NCBI GenBank assembly: GCA_013396915.1
Contig: VWZL01001979.1
Coordinates: 1,351,165 to 1,415,164 of the forward strand
DNA: 64,000 bases
Source of the DNA: Stercorarius parasiticus
Lineage: Eukaryota; Chordata; Aves; Charadriiformes; Stercorariidae
Direction: 5' to 3'
Part shown: positions 50,091-63,040 of the stretch, piece after piece
How the letters are laid out: the number at the start of each line of letters is the position of its first letter
Position numbering within the stretch: position 1 is the stretch's first letter
Program-made: the position numbers and the translations under genes
Notes under the pieces: model-generated
The model's input: only the letters and a program-made list of their open reading frames with translations
Databases searched by the model: none
What the model was told of the DNA's origin: nothing

Positions 50091-50106
50091 AATGATGTGC
50101 ATCATT
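50091..50106. promoter_or_regulatory. Palindromic motif AATGATGTGCATCATT
   Basis: Seven-base perfect arms (AATGATG/CATCATT) around TG. It contains TGAT-N4-ATCA spacing as seen in some dimeric homeodomain sites. It sits in the non-repetitive segment that also holds the POU-like site at 50253. Confidence 0.25.
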
Positions 50107-50252
50107 TGTGAGGTTCAAATCAATAGGACGTTAACTAAGAGTTCCCTTACTCCCCCTACTTTCTTCCACCTATCCCTGGAGACAAGGCATTTACTTGCAG
50201 CAGCTAAATAAGAATGGATTTCCTGAAAGCTGGCTTTTGGCCAGGTTAATTT

Positions 50253-50264
50253 ATGCATATGCAA
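50253..50264 (+). promoter_or_regulatory. POU-dimer (MORE-like) motif
   Basis: ATGCATATGCAA differs by one base from the palindromic Oct-factor recognition element ATGCATATGCAT, and continues as ATGCAAAC, a close relative of the octamer. Motif evidence only. Confidence 0.3.
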
Positions 50265-51118
50265 ACTTATGCTTCACCAATTTACTAAAACACATCATTT
50301 AAGCCTGTTCAAATGTGCAGCTGTTTAAATGAGGTTGGAAGCAATTTTGCCACACGATGCTGATGTCAGTTAAAAGCTCAGTATTAGCAAAATGGGAAGG
50401 CATCAACGGAGTGTGTCTGCTACAGTGATCTGTGTTCCCCAGTGTCTAATGGATCAGGGAGACAGATATGCCTAGCTCATCGGCCTGTAAAGTTAAATTC
50501 AGATCTATTACCTATTACACACACGCATGTATACGAGGGGAAGCATTTTAAGTAGAATGAGAATTAGTTTGATTCTGGCAAACATCCAGGGTAAGTCTGA
50601 ATGGAGACTTTCAGAAAAAACAGGATACAAAACTGCCAAGTGTGAAAATGGTTACAAGCGATAGTTTATGTGAGTGAAAAAAAAAAAAGTGCTCAGAAAT
50701 CTAGACATACCAGTAAGACAATCTGGGTAAAGAACGCATTTCCCACGGTATGATACTATAAATTGAAAATGTAATGCTGTATAAAAGCTGTGGGTGAGAT
50801 CTGCATCAGTTCTGGATACTAATTATCAGCTTCATGAACTGATGAAAATGGAAATTTTTCTTAGATAAACCAAAATGTTCAGAAATAATTGTAAACTGTT
50901 CTGCATTATGAAGATAAATGGATATTCTTGGTTTCTAAGAAAAAAAGCAAAGGCCTGTTCATTGGCATATGGGCCTACCTCACTCTGAACCAGATGAGAA
51001 AATCTTTTCTTTTTCTGTGTTGGTTGTATCTATGATAGATTTTTGATTTCCATTCTGCATGTTTTAAATATGAGGAAACAGATACAAAGCTACAGGATTT
51101 TTTTTTTCTTTAAAAAAT

Positions 51119-52533
51119 ATAGAATCACAGAATCATGAAATAGTTTAGGTTAGAAGGGACCTTTAAGGTCATCTAGTCCAATCCCCCTGCAATCAGCAGG
51201 ACATCTTCAACTAGATCAGGTTGCTCAGACCTCCATCCAATCCGACCTTGAATGTTTCCAAGGATGGGGCATCTATCACCTCTCCGGGTAACTTGTTCCA
51301 GTGTCTCACCACCTTCATTGTAAAAAATTTCTTCCTTATATCCAGTCTGAATCTTCCCTCTTCTAGTTTAAAGCCATTACCCCTTCTCCTATTGCAACAG
51401 GCCCTGTTAAAAGTTTGGCCCCATCTTTCTTATAAGCCTTCTTTAAGTACTGAAAGACCGCTATAATGTCTCCCTGGAGCCTTCTCTTCTCCAGGCTGAA
51501 CAATCCCAACTCTCTCAGCCTGTCTTCATAGGAGAGGTGCTCCGGCCCTTTGATCATCTTTGTCGCCCTCCTCTGGATGTGCTCCAGCAGGTTCATGCTT
51601 TTCTTGTGCTGAGGACTCCAGAGCTGGACACAGTACTGCAGGTGGGGTCTCACCAGAGTGGAGTAGAGGGGCAGAATCACCTCCCCTCGACCTGCTGGCC
51701 ATGCTCTTTTGATGCAGCCCAGGATATGATTGACTTTCTTGGCTGTGAGTGCACATTGTTGGCTCATGTCCGGCTTTTCATCTACCAGTACCCTCAAGTC
51801 CTTCTCTGCAAGGCTGCTCTCAATCCCTTCATCCCCTCTGCCCATATTGATACTGGGGGTTGCCCTGAACCAGATGCAGGACCCTTTACTTGTTGAACCT
51901 CATGAGGTTCACATGGGCCCAATTCTCAAGCCTGTCCATGTCCCTCTGGATGACATTCCATCCCTCAGGTGTGTTAACTGCACCACTCAACTTGGTGTCA
52001 TCTGAATACTTGCTGAGGGTGCACTTGACCTCACTGTCTATATCAATGATGAAGATATTAAACAGTACTGGTCCCAATATGGACCCCTGAGGGATACACC
52101 TCATCACCGATCTCCATCCGGACCATTGACCACTACCCTCTGGATGCAACCATCCAGCCAATTCCTCATCCATCAAACAGTCCACCCATCAAATCCATAT
52201 CTCTCCAATTTAGAGAAGGGTGCTGTGGAGGATCACGTCAAAGGCCTTACAGAAGTCCAGAGAAGCAACATCCAAAGCTCTTCCCTTGTCCACTGATGTA
52301 ATTACTCCACCATAGAATGCCACGAGGTTGGTCAGGCAGGATTTACCCTTGGTGAAGCCACACTGGATGTCTTGAATCTATTCCCTGTCCTCCCTGTGCC
52401 TTTTTATAGCTTCTAGGAGTATCTGTTCCATGATCTTCCCAGGCACAGAGGTGAGGCTGACAGGTCAGTAGCTCCCAGGGTCCTCCTTTCAGACCTTTTT
52501 AAAAAAATGCATGCAATGTTTCCCTTTTTCTGG
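51119..52533 (-). mobile_element. CR1 LINE, 3' segment of an element with 5' inversion (copy 5)
   Basis: Minus-strand CR1 of about 1.4 kb. The 3' end is at 51119 (reverse complement of the terminal TCTATGATTC-type sequence and the 'aaaggtcccttctaac' block). Going 5'-ward it covers the C-terminal region (51845-51363, with [15 protein letters not shown] and [20 protein letters not shown]) and motifs C and B (52185-51886: [24 protein letters not shown]). Motif A follows (KAFDV, about 52240), then [17 protein letters not shown] near 52345. It stops at about 52533, at the sequence equivalent to 'ggaaaaaggg' of copy 3 (position 17342). Several stops and frameshifts make it inactive. Confidence 0.95.
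51363..52480 (-). pseudogene. CR1 ORF2 pseudogene (reverse transcriptase) of copy 5
   Basis: Decayed reverse transcriptase on the minus strand in at least two frames, with the catalytic motif C read as YSDDTKL (both aspartates kept) and motif B as IPQGSILGP. The C-terminal piece (51845-51363, 160 codons) is the longest surviving CR1 frame here. Its end, with [13 protein letters not shown], is out of frame relative to the family (usually RGNGFKLKEGRF), showing an indel near 51410. The N-terminal RT segment is not upstream but inverted at 52541-52835. Confidence 0.9.
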
Positions 52534-52540
52534 GAACAAT

Positions 52541-52835
52541 AGATGAGGAGAAGGCTGAGGTATTCAACAACTTTTTTTGCCTGTTTTCACTGCCAGTCTC
52601 TCTTCCCACACCTCTCGAGTGGATGGCCTGCAAGGAAGGGACTGGTGGAGCACAGTCCCTCCCACTGTAAGAGAAGATCAGGGTCGTGACCAGCTGAAGA
52701 ACCTGAACATACACAAATCTATGGGACCTGATGAGATGCATCCCAGAGTCCTGAGGGAACTGGCTGATGTAGTTGACAAGGCACTCTGCATGATATTTGA
52801 AAAGTCATAGCAGTCAGGTGAAGTCCCTGGACTGT
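52541..52835 (+). mobile_element. Inverted 5' segment of CR1 copy 5
   Basis: Plus-strand CR1 piece of about 295 bp, joined head-on to the minus-strand copy. It starts at 'gatgaggagaaggctgaggt' (equivalent to 17091 in copy 3), reads [20 protein letters not shown] and ends at 'gtgaagtccctggactg', equivalent to about 17325-17342. It therefore holds exactly the part of ORF2 that should precede the minus-strand piece, but flipped. It has no CR1 3' tail of its own, which argues against an independent insertion. Confidence 0.92.
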
Positions 52836-55800
52836 CAGCCATGTCACCTTCTTAGAGGAACACCCCTTAATTCCTTTGAGGTATATCACTAGCGTTTCAA
52901 ACTTAGCTCCTATCACCTCAGGAGTAAATATATGATATAAAAGACACCATGAAGAATCTGCTTTTACCTATCATTTTGGGCAAATAGTGGAGTAAAAGGG
53001 AACTGAAAAGATATAAATAATTATCAACTAAAGGCTTTTGACTGCAAGCTTGAAATTTTATGAAAGTTTTGAAATTTGGATTAGACTGTTAAAATTGTCT
53101 AAAAACAATATATTACTTTTTTACTGTGACAAAATTACTTTTGTCTCTGACTTATGCATAATGATTTTAATATTTTTAAAGGCTTAGCTGCTATCTTTTG
53201 TGATCTTAAAATAAGTAAGATGAGAAAAAGATGGAAAGTTAGAGGAATGTTCTTTCTCCACAGGTCCTGCTGAAGCAGCATATTCAATTCCTTCCTTACA
53301 GTACAGCACTCCTATCTATGCAATTGTTGGAGTATTTAAGCATGGCTTATCTCAGATGTAATCTTCTTAAAATCCTTCTGTTCTCCATCTTCCTCTGGGG
53401 TGAATTAAAAATGGAGTAAAAGTTTCTAAAAATTTCTACTCCTGATTGTCTTTGTTTTATATTTTGGGATTTTTTTTTTCAGAAATATATGCCGTTCAGA
53501 TTTTGTTGAATTTTGATAAAACTTAATCGGGGTATTTTCATTACCTTCAGCTGCAGCTGGGTTGAGACCCCTTGAATGTAACATGCTGCTATACTAATTC
53601 AATGACAGGTAGTTAAAATGATGGGTAGATAAGAAAAAAAAAAATAGTTACTTTATAGAAACACAGGATCTGAGTTAACCAAGAAGAATGTAACAATTTC
53701 TGGACTTTTTAAACATGGGTTATTGACTTCCTTGGTCATAATTGCTTCTTTGGAGCTATTATGCTCTCATGTAAATACATATTCAAAGGCATTTCAGAAA
53801 TGAGATTACTGGCCTAGTAGACCATGACTATTCCAAAGGATTTACAGCACATACTGCAATAAAGCTGACAAAAGTCATGTATAAAGTATTGTAAGCCACT
53901 CTGAATGTCTTAGCTGCTTAACTTCTTCAATACAGCAAAAGACAGTGAGAGGACTGTGACTTTGCACAAAATCATGTTTATATTAATCATATAAACAGTT
54001 TTGCAATCTTTAAACTGTGTCATTCCCACAAATTCACGGGGATGGTAGCTGACTCTGAAAGCTACTTCCCATCAGAAAACCTAAGTTGAGTGGAAGTAAT
54101 GTAGCAGAAGCAAGCTCAAGAGCATTCTCATCTCTTATGTAGTTACTCTACAAGAAAATATTTGGAAATGTAGGAATAAATACAGTTTGGCAAACAGGAA
54201 GAGTCCAAAAAGGACAAACTTATCTGCAGAGAAGAGGGTTGAGTTCACAATTAAGAAATTGTACTGGGATTCTAGGTCAACAATAAAATTTCGTGTCTCA
54301 TAGCCATATTATCATTCAAATAGCATAACATAACACCGGAGATTTTACACTTGAATTTAAGGGATTCTTTTCAATGGAAATTAAAATTAAGCATAGTAAA
54401 ATAGTATACAATGTTGTTCTTGACAGCTCACAAAACTAGAACAGAGGATTTGAGTCTGCTGCTTAATGAGCTTTTTTATTCATTAACATTGGTTTGATTT
54501 GAATGGGTTTCATATGACCATTCAAGTAAGATTTTCTTTTTTGATAATGATATATTCAACCAAATAGTTGAATGACAAAGCAAAATTAATTTTGAAAGGA
54601 AATACAGGCATTTAATTTAGGAGATAGCTCATTTACACAGCCCATGAATCAGTATCATGTGACTTGTATAAAAATTCGCAAACTGACCTAATCAATCCTA
54701 AAAAGCAAACCCCACCTATGTAAAAGATATTTAGTTTAGAAAAAGGTTGATCAATTAAACAAATGATCATAATCTGACTTTGGCTGGTAATCCACATGTA
54801 AGAGACAATGTATATTTTGTTTTAGCCATTTTTAATTTTTTGTCTAATCCTTATCATAAGTATAAATATGTTAAAATCCATCATGTTTACAACAATACTG
54901 GATATAAAGTGGTGGACAAGCAACTTTTCAAATACTACCTGCTAAAACAGGTATTTCAGACTTGCTGGAAGTTTGCTTATTACTATGTGCTGTATGCCTG
55001 GATGATCTCTTATACTCCAATTTGTATACAACAGTACAATATACCAATGAGCACAAGGAAGACTGGCAGATGTAGGCAGCAACCATTCACTAAAATTGTT
55101 TAGCCAGTTTGGCTGCCCTGCTTTAACTATGACAGTGTTTACTATGAAGACAGTATTAGACAAAACTGAATTCCTCCTATTTCATGGTAATGATTCTTTA
55201 AGCTAACCAGAAATTTTTGTGGTTTTTTTTTCTTTACTAATAACAGAGTTCTTAGAAAGTCTGGAAAGAACTCCATTGTGATTCTTCTAATAACAAGCAA
55301 ATTCAACTCTCTGATTTTTATATTGTTTAATTTCAGTCACCAAACTTAGTAAAGAAGGTACCTTCTCTAAACTCCTCTTACAGACTGTCCAAAAGACAAG
55401 TAATACAACTAAATAATGCTTCTGACATATCTCTGGTCTGGAAGAGCCTTGCTTGTTTGCTTTGTTGGCATAACGGTGCATGAGAGATGTTTCCTAATGC
55501 TCCTGGTTTAATGTGTCAGGGTGTATTTTCCTCCTTTTTTAAGTTACAGAAAGCCCAGGGTGAGTGAAGGCTGATGAATGAAACAGCTATGACTGTTTCT
55601 CTCCATCCTGATACAATAAAAAGGGCAATGGGAAAGAAATTGCAGAAAATGTATGCTTAGGACTAGAAAACCTCCAAAAACAAAATCCCCAAAACCACAC
55701 AAGCACAGCAACAAAACCCAAAACAATCACCACCATGGGGCAGAATTTTGAATCTAAGTCCCCAGTAGTCCCACTAAGCTCTGAGGCATTAGGAAAACAT

Positions 55801-56949
55801 CTAGGACCAACAAACAGCGTGTTGTAGCAGTACAACTCTGTCTCACAGTGGACAGTTGTAATTCTCAGAGTTAGTAAACAGTACACTTCAATACAAAATC
55901 AAATGTAATATTCTTTTATGCATCGCTCTAAATAATATGCAGCAACAAAGGATGAGTAATCAGCCCAGGAGCTTCTTCAGTACTGCTACATCCATGGGCT
56001 GCAAAACAGATATGATGTTTCTCCATGGAAGATTTTTCATCTCAGCAACACAATGACCTTTGTAATATGTTATGAGGACTCTTGTGCTACACTACATCTG
56101 GGAATTACTCCTCTATATAGTTTCTTTAAAACCCAGATCAATTAACTTTCCAAGCCTGTGTATGTTTTCCAAGTGTGTCCTATTGTTCTTATCTTTATGA
56201 TTCTTAGACTTAAAATATTTTTTTACTGCTGCCAACTTCTCCTTTAATATGTCACTTTGAATATTTTAACTATTTAAATGCTTCTCTTTATAGGTTTATG
56301 AAAAACAGCTTTAAAAATCACCTTCAAGGATGATCTACATTCAGCTATCCTGATACAGGGCAAGGAGATAGACTACAAGATCTTTTGAGAACTTGTTTCT
56401 ATTTCACGATTAGGAGATTTTATCCAAAAATCAGGTAATTTTCTGGTTGCATTTAGATTATTTAAAAATAAATTTTCCAGTAATTCAAAATGAGTTTCCA
56501 TAGCGTTAAATGTGGAAATTTACCAAGAAGGAATAGCTTTTATTGCAAAAGTTGAAATAAAACATTTTAAAATTGATCCTTATCCTTGTGTCTAACAGGA
56601 GTCCAGTCTAAAGCTTTCCCTTTAGCTGAAATATTCACTGTTTCTTTTCTGTGTGGATTATATGACATTGAATAAAAATTGTGTTTATACTGCAGCTTTT
56701 CTTTCAAGAAGAGCTTAATTGGGAGCATATCCTTTATTTGCCTGTCATCTTTCACAAAAACTACAGAAACTTAACCTTTTGAAGACTATGAGTTTGCCAA
56801 TTTGACTGAGAATTTGATTGAAATTGCCCAGTTGTACAGCAGTTATTTGAGGTGCAGGCAATCAGTCGACTAGCTAGGCAAGCATATACCAGAGTGTTTA
56901 TACAGCACTCATAGGAAAACAGGTTAAAAAGAACAAAATCCAAGGGCTG
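52836..56949. other. AT-rich region without a recognised gene
   Basis: About 4.1 kb of AT-rich DNA. A 107-codon open frame at 54780-55103 lacks an ATG start and resembles no family; I take it as chance. No repeat family recognised. Confidence 0.65.
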
Positions 56950-57610
56950 GTGAGATAAAAAAAGGTGAACTTTGGCAAACTGCAGCCAAGAAAGCTTGAC
57001 AGACTTCTTCAGCACTGGCATCTGTCAAGTCCAGGGGACCAATTCCAACCAGTTTGCAATGGTAGAGACTATGAGCTCCAGTATACACTGTGAAAGTCTT
57101 ACCTTTACATACATCACAGTTTGGGCCAGGTGGGTCAATGACAAGATGACAGATGCCCTCCCCAACCTCTCAATCCAAGGAGAGGAAGAAGAGAGGTAAA
57201 GGGATTTATGAGTTTAGAAAAAAACTAAATTATTTTCATGAAATATTAATAATAAAATAAAAAAGGAAATAATTAAATAGATACAACATATACAAATATA
57301 TACAACACCATATCAAGCTCCCAGGGAGATGTCACCAGCAGGCACTGGGGAAGTTCCAGACTGGACTCAGTGATGAGTGGAAACTGGATTCCAGATCTTG
57401 ATTCAGGAACCCACAGGTTGGGATCAAAGGTAGACAAANGTAAACACCCAAGTCAGCTGGCCGTGGCTGCCACAGCAACAAGCGCGAGCAAGAGTCTCTC
57501 ACTGAGCAGAAAGTTGGCTCTGCTTCACCCCAAACCAGGACAATGTAAAGCTGCTATCAAGGACAAGAGAAAATCCTATTTTACCTTTGCGATATAAAAT
57601 GGAATATATC
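56950..57610. mobile_element. Probable LTR/endogenous-retrovirus-derived fragment
   Basis: Sequence from about 57200 to 57600 ('atgagtggaaactggattcc', 'caaaccaggacaatgtaaag', 'ctaaattattttcatgaaat') matches my memory of a repeat common in songbird and other neoavian genomes and annotated as ERV LTR. The 5' part (56950-57200) may belong to it. Orientation, boundaries and class cannot be fixed from this copy. It contains one unresolved base (57439) and no viral coding sequence. Confidence 0.45.
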
Positions 57611-60302
57611 TACTCCTGGCAATGCAGCATTTCTTACTTCCAAAGTGTGAGCAGCAGCAGTGGGTGAGAATTTCTATTACATGGTGTTTGCTAAGCAATC
57701 ATATGTCAGACCAACATCTCATACTATACACACTTCAATCAATAGAATAAGTGACCACGTTTATTATGAAGCTAGAATAAACCTACTGATTTTTGACTAG
57801 AGTTACTTTGGCTTTTTGCAAATAAAGATTTGATTTAATTCAGTTCTAAGAGGGGTTTGTTACTGTTGTTTATGGACTAGAACAAGAAGAACTTTTCACA
57901 ATTAAGTGAAAAGCTAAGCAGACACTCAGCTGACGTTCAGTTCTGTTCAGAAACTGTTCAGTTAAGAATATTGTCACACTACTTCCTTTATTCATATCAA
58001 CTACTCAGACAAAAATTAAAATGCTATGAAAGTTAGATGTATAATCACCTGAATGTAGTCTGACTACCAAGTAACTAAACTGAGGTGTTTCAGAACATTT
58101 CCATAGTTGGTAATTTGCATATTTGTTTTGCCATATTGCTCAATGATTAACGTATTTATAAAAATCAGAGATGGTTTACAAATTATTTAGTAATTAAAAA
58201 GAATAAATTCCTAAATTAATCAGATAGTGAAAATTCCAGAAAAATTCAGTTGTTATTTTCGTGGGAGAAAAAGATATTTTACAAGTATCAGACTTTTTCT
58301 TTTTTTAAAGTTCACCCGCAATCAGTTCAATTTCAGTTTGAAGTCTTGCTTCAGTTTGCACAATAACATAATATTTAATTTTGTAGCATTGAGAATGAAT
58401 CAGGCTGCCTCTTCTATCTATCTGTTAACATCTGTGAAGCTAAACTGTTTGCTCGTGCTTCTGTTGTGTAATAAGGCAGGCACCTCCAGAAGGCAAATTA
58501 CCCCTAAGGTTGTTATCTAAGAGGGGCTGCCCCGGGCATGAGCATCTCTCTCCGTTGATACTGAATAAGCCTGGATGACTAGCTTAGTCCACATGATTTT
58601 AAGGCAGCTAAAGCTGGATGGTTGAATCTCATCTCTAGAGTCTACACTTGGCATGTACATAAAGCAAAAGATGGATATGAGGAGGGAAATATCTACACCC
58701 TACAACCTCCACATATAATTAGATTAATGAAAATTCTCCAGAGACTCCATCACAGGAGGAAATTATTTGTCTGATCCAAATCTCTCAGACAGCAGCTGTA
58801 AGATTCTTAGTGCCTTCAGCAGAATTTGTATTATGCCACAGCTTACAATGTTTTTTCTTTTGCTCATTGGTATGAAAATGTTTACACCAAACTGTAAAGC
58901 AAATAAATAAAAAAGGCATTACAGGTAGGATTTATCTTACCTGAGTTTAGACATCAAACAATTAGTTATCTTAGGCTAAGATAATCATCCTAGGCTCTTT
59001 TTGTACCTTAGTGAAGATAAATAGACACCTGCAAAGGGCCATCCATCTCACTAAGTTTAGACAGTCATCTTGAACCAAGAAGAATCTCTTCTGGATGCAT
59101 CTATCTTTCTTCACTGAATAAAATGGAAGCAGGCAGTGATTAGTTCAGAATTCGACAATTCGCTGTTAAGAATCTAAGACAGGCAAATTGAAGCCTAACG
59201 TAGACTGGATGATGTTCTAACTCTTTCCCTTAACACTTTTATTACCGGCCATTCAGTAAAATGACCAAGCCTAGAAATAGAGCAAATTTTGTCAAATAAA
59301 GAGTCATATTTCATAAGCTTCACAGGGAAAGCAAAAAACAGACACTGTAGTCTGTAAAAGGGGATTTCAGGAAAGTTTTCTCTCCCCCAACCCACAAAGA
59401 ATGATGTTTCTCATAGATAGGACAGTTTCCCACAAAGCAGGCTCCTTTCCTGGTCTGCATAGAACAATACACGTCTCACCTGTATTGTGTTGAACAGCCT
59501 CTTAGGCTATATTTAATCAAAAGCTTTAATTAATAACAAAATCCTGACACATCCTTGTATAAATACAAAGCTTTTATGTGAATCCAATATTTAGGATTAC
59601 ACTATTGTTGTATTTTGTTAACCCAAATAATATTCTTCGTAATTTACAGAATTCAGAGCTATAAGGCTGGACATCAGTCCAGCCCTATACTCCACAGAAG
59701 ATTCATACCATAACAGCCTTTCCAGATGCTCATTAACTGTGTTGTAAAAAACACCAGTGAGAAGATAAAAAACATTTTGCTAGGTAGAATATAACTTTTT
59801 AAATTTAGCAGAAAAGGGCTTTTTCCTCATTGTATTTCAGTGTATATGTTTTAATTGTTGAAAATTAGGCTATTTTTTCTTGTTCTGCATCTAAACAACT
59901 GCATCAGTTGAGGGCTGCTGCTGTTCACCAATTCATTGAGCGAATACCCTTACTCACCAGCTGGACTGCAAGGTTCTCAGAGGAGGTAGGCAACAGAATC
60001 CCTGCAGGAGGGATGAATAACTTCAAAACAAGAATAAAGTGACACTCAATGTTGCCTAATGTGTGACTTCATTATCAATAACTTGATGTCTACTACAAAT
60101 AAGCAGAACTATATTTAAGTTGGATTTGAATGTATCTGGCATGTCTTCACAGAGTCCAGGTTTTCTTATCGTTTCTCATTCTTGGTGTTCTCCTTGATCG
60201 CTAGGATAAGGCTAGGAACTGCTTTTCCATCACTTCCCTATTTGTTCCTCCATCTCTCAGTCAGTCTTTTTAAGGTCTCAGGTGCTACAAAGAGCTAATT
60301 TT

Positions 60303-60333
60303 TTCATGTTCATGTTCATGTTTCATGTTCATC
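60303..60333. repeat. TTCATG short tandem repeat
   Basis: Four imperfect units of (T)TTCATG, one with an extra T. Short hexanucleotide array. Confidence 0.8.
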
Positions 60334-63002
60334 CCAGACAGCCATTTTCATTCACCCTGTTTACTTTTATTTAGTTTTCATTCCTCATGCTTACTGGGAT
60401 TTTCAACATTGCTTCTATTTTATGCTGATATTAAAATGCTACCTTATTTGGCCACGTGGTTCTTGATGCACTTCAGTACCTTACGAATAACAGTGCCTCT
60501 AGCTGATTAAGCCAAGTGCTTTTGTAACCTCCAATGTGCTACAAAAGGTTTAGGAATTTTCATTAGCATAATCATCAAAAAAAAAGCTCATTGCTTTTTT
60601 TATAACAACCTGTCTTTTGAACTAGGAGATTGCTAGGTTCCTTCTGAGTCTTATCCTCAAATTCTTTCGTGAATTTGATAAGCAAACTGATACATTTTGT
60701 TGCTTTCTTCTCTGTGTTCTCTAATTTGTCTCAAAGCGTCTTTAAGTTAACGTATTCATTTGGAGATCTCACAATACTACTTAGTATTCTTGGAGGTTTT
60801 CCTGTTCCAGTGGAGTGCAAAAGCTACTTCAAATTATGATAAATTATGTTCGTTTTCATTCATCTCAAACCAAAGTTAACTTTTGATAACTGGTATAATG
60901 TGTATTAGAAATCCTGATCCTTTTCCACCGAGTGATGCCTACACACTTACTCCTTTTTGGTTTTGATTTCTCCTCCAAATACTTTGCATTTAGTTTTATT
61001 GCATATGAACTTGGTAATTTCATATCACTTCTCCAAGTCATTAAAACCATGTTGAATTTTCACTGTTTCCCAAAGGGTGCCCTCACTTTCTAGGAACTTC
61101 CACAGATTTTTTTTAACTACTCCCTAATCAGCCACCTAAGTCATTAAAGAAAATACAGAATAAGGCAAGGACGAAATCCCAAGGATCAATTGCAGGAGTT
61201 GAACACTGACATCAAGTCGTTGATACATATATCCTTAAAATACATGGGTTTTAACCAGTAATGCCCACATTGATTGGTTTATTCAGATTTTTTCTTTATT
61301 TTTCTAATGATATATACAAGGCTATAGCAAAATCATTACTAATGCAATGACAGACTAAAGTCAAATTATCCACTTTTCTCATAAAGTTAAAAAAAAAAAC
61401 AACAAACCCCTCCAAACTGATTTGAGGTAAGTTGCTCTTGTGAAATCTGTGTGGGCTGATTCTTTCTGCATCACCTTTTTCTAACAGAAAAATGAGTCAG
61501 TTGTAATGAAGATCATGAATTTTATGAAGAAGCATACAGCATACTGAAGGTTTCTTTCAGAGTTGACAACATCTGTACAAACTAAAATTTTCTGGTTTTC
61601 ACCAATAATGAACTACTTATAGTATGGTCCAGGATGTTGACATAGGCCAAATGATGAGATGCAGATTCAGTTATTCAGAATTGTCACCCTTATGTTCATA
61701 GAAATAGAATAACTCCTTTCTCAAAAAAATAACTAATTCAACGTCATTAAGAAGCTCATGGATTTCCAGGCACACATATTGAGTCCTAACAAATTTTTTT
61801 TTACTAGACTAATGGAGCTTCATCCAACTTACCACTATCTCTTCTGGTACTAGTTACTCTTGGCCTGTAAAATTTTAAAGATAAACTATTCTATTACTTT
61901 TTTGCCTACAGTGTAGGATGCGTTCAAGAGCTTGGCCATTTGGTAAGATATCCAGCTTGCAGATTTGTCAAACATCTCATTAAGGACAGCCATGTAGTAG
62001 CCCAATTTCTTAATATACTCAAGGCATGTTAAGATGAAAACATAAATGCAAGTCTTTTTAATATTATCCAAAAAATGTTACATTGTCACAAATGTTTAAA
62101 AAAGATCTAAGTAAAAATACAGTAAAAGCTGCTTCATTTTCTTAGGAAAGATTATTTCAGAAATATTTTTCTCGTTCACCTCATTTACTGTTTTCCTTTT
62201 GATTAGCTACTGGTACTAACTTTTATATCTAACCTTTACTTTGGTCATTGAAGGAATCCTGACCTGTTTAATATTTGTCCTGAAACTCCTTCTATCAAGT
62301 TCCAAAATTAAATATAATTTAGAAATAATTAGAATAAAGGCTATTTTTCATCACAGATATATAAATGCATTTTTATTAACTGGGAATCATCTAGCTAGCA
62401 AAGTATTCTCTGTTTCAAAGAAGTGTAACTCCAGCCTCTTTAGTGGTTTCTTGGACGTTTTTTCAGTTGTGAATGTGAATTTCACTGGATCTTTCATTAC
62501 ATATCAGCCAATAGAGGTTACAAACACCTTTATGTGTACACCTCTTTGTGTATAGTTTAGTAGATCTTAGACTGATAGAGACCAAGAGTGAATGCAATCA
62601 ACCACAATAGAGAGAATAGTAATAATCTTTGACTTTTTAATATTTTATATTTTTTCTCTACTTTTCCACCTCTTTTAATATTGTTCTTTCACTTATTTTC
62701 AATAGTAAGGTCAGGAAAATCTTTTCTCCTTAGTATTACTCATTTCCTGCTCAGTGGTGTTTTAAGATGCAAGAAGAAATCAGTTCACATAGCCAGTAAA
62801 GCTACGTAGCTAGCTGAACATCTCTTTGGGAGCCTCATAAGCAGTCCTTATTCACTATTGTCTATGTAGGAAATTCCTGACCGGCATTAGGCATATATAT
62901 GCATTGCATTCTGCATAACCTCTGAATCGGTGAAACTGTAATATGCATAAAGCAAAATATTTCATTCATGTTATTAATTTGAAGATGAAACAGAGCTATA
63001 TG

Positions 63003-63040
63003 ATTTGGTGAGGTTTTATTTGGTTTGATTTGGTTTGGTT
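63003..63040. repeat. TTTGG/TTTGA short tandem repeat
   Basis: Imperfect pentamer array (ATTTGGT, TTGATTTGGTTTGGTT). Confidence 0.7.

Larger units (their letters stand above)
46892..51118. other. AT-rich region without a recognised gene
   Basis: No coding gene recognised. It includes A/T homopolymer runs (47668-47694, 49408-49433), two G-rich tracts, single unresolved bases at 48321 and 49467, and non-repetitive, motif-bearing DNA at about 49.75-50.52 kb. Confidence 0.6.

Noticed and set aside
52541..52835. An independent second CR1 insertion next to copy 5
   Set aside because: The piece has no CR1 3' end and its content abuts the minus-strand piece almost exactly in element coordinates, which fits a 5' inversion far better.
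54780..55103. 107-codon plus-strand open frame rich in Tyr/Lys/Ile
   Set aside because: No ATG near the start, AT-driven composition, no recognisable motif and no splice or promoter context.
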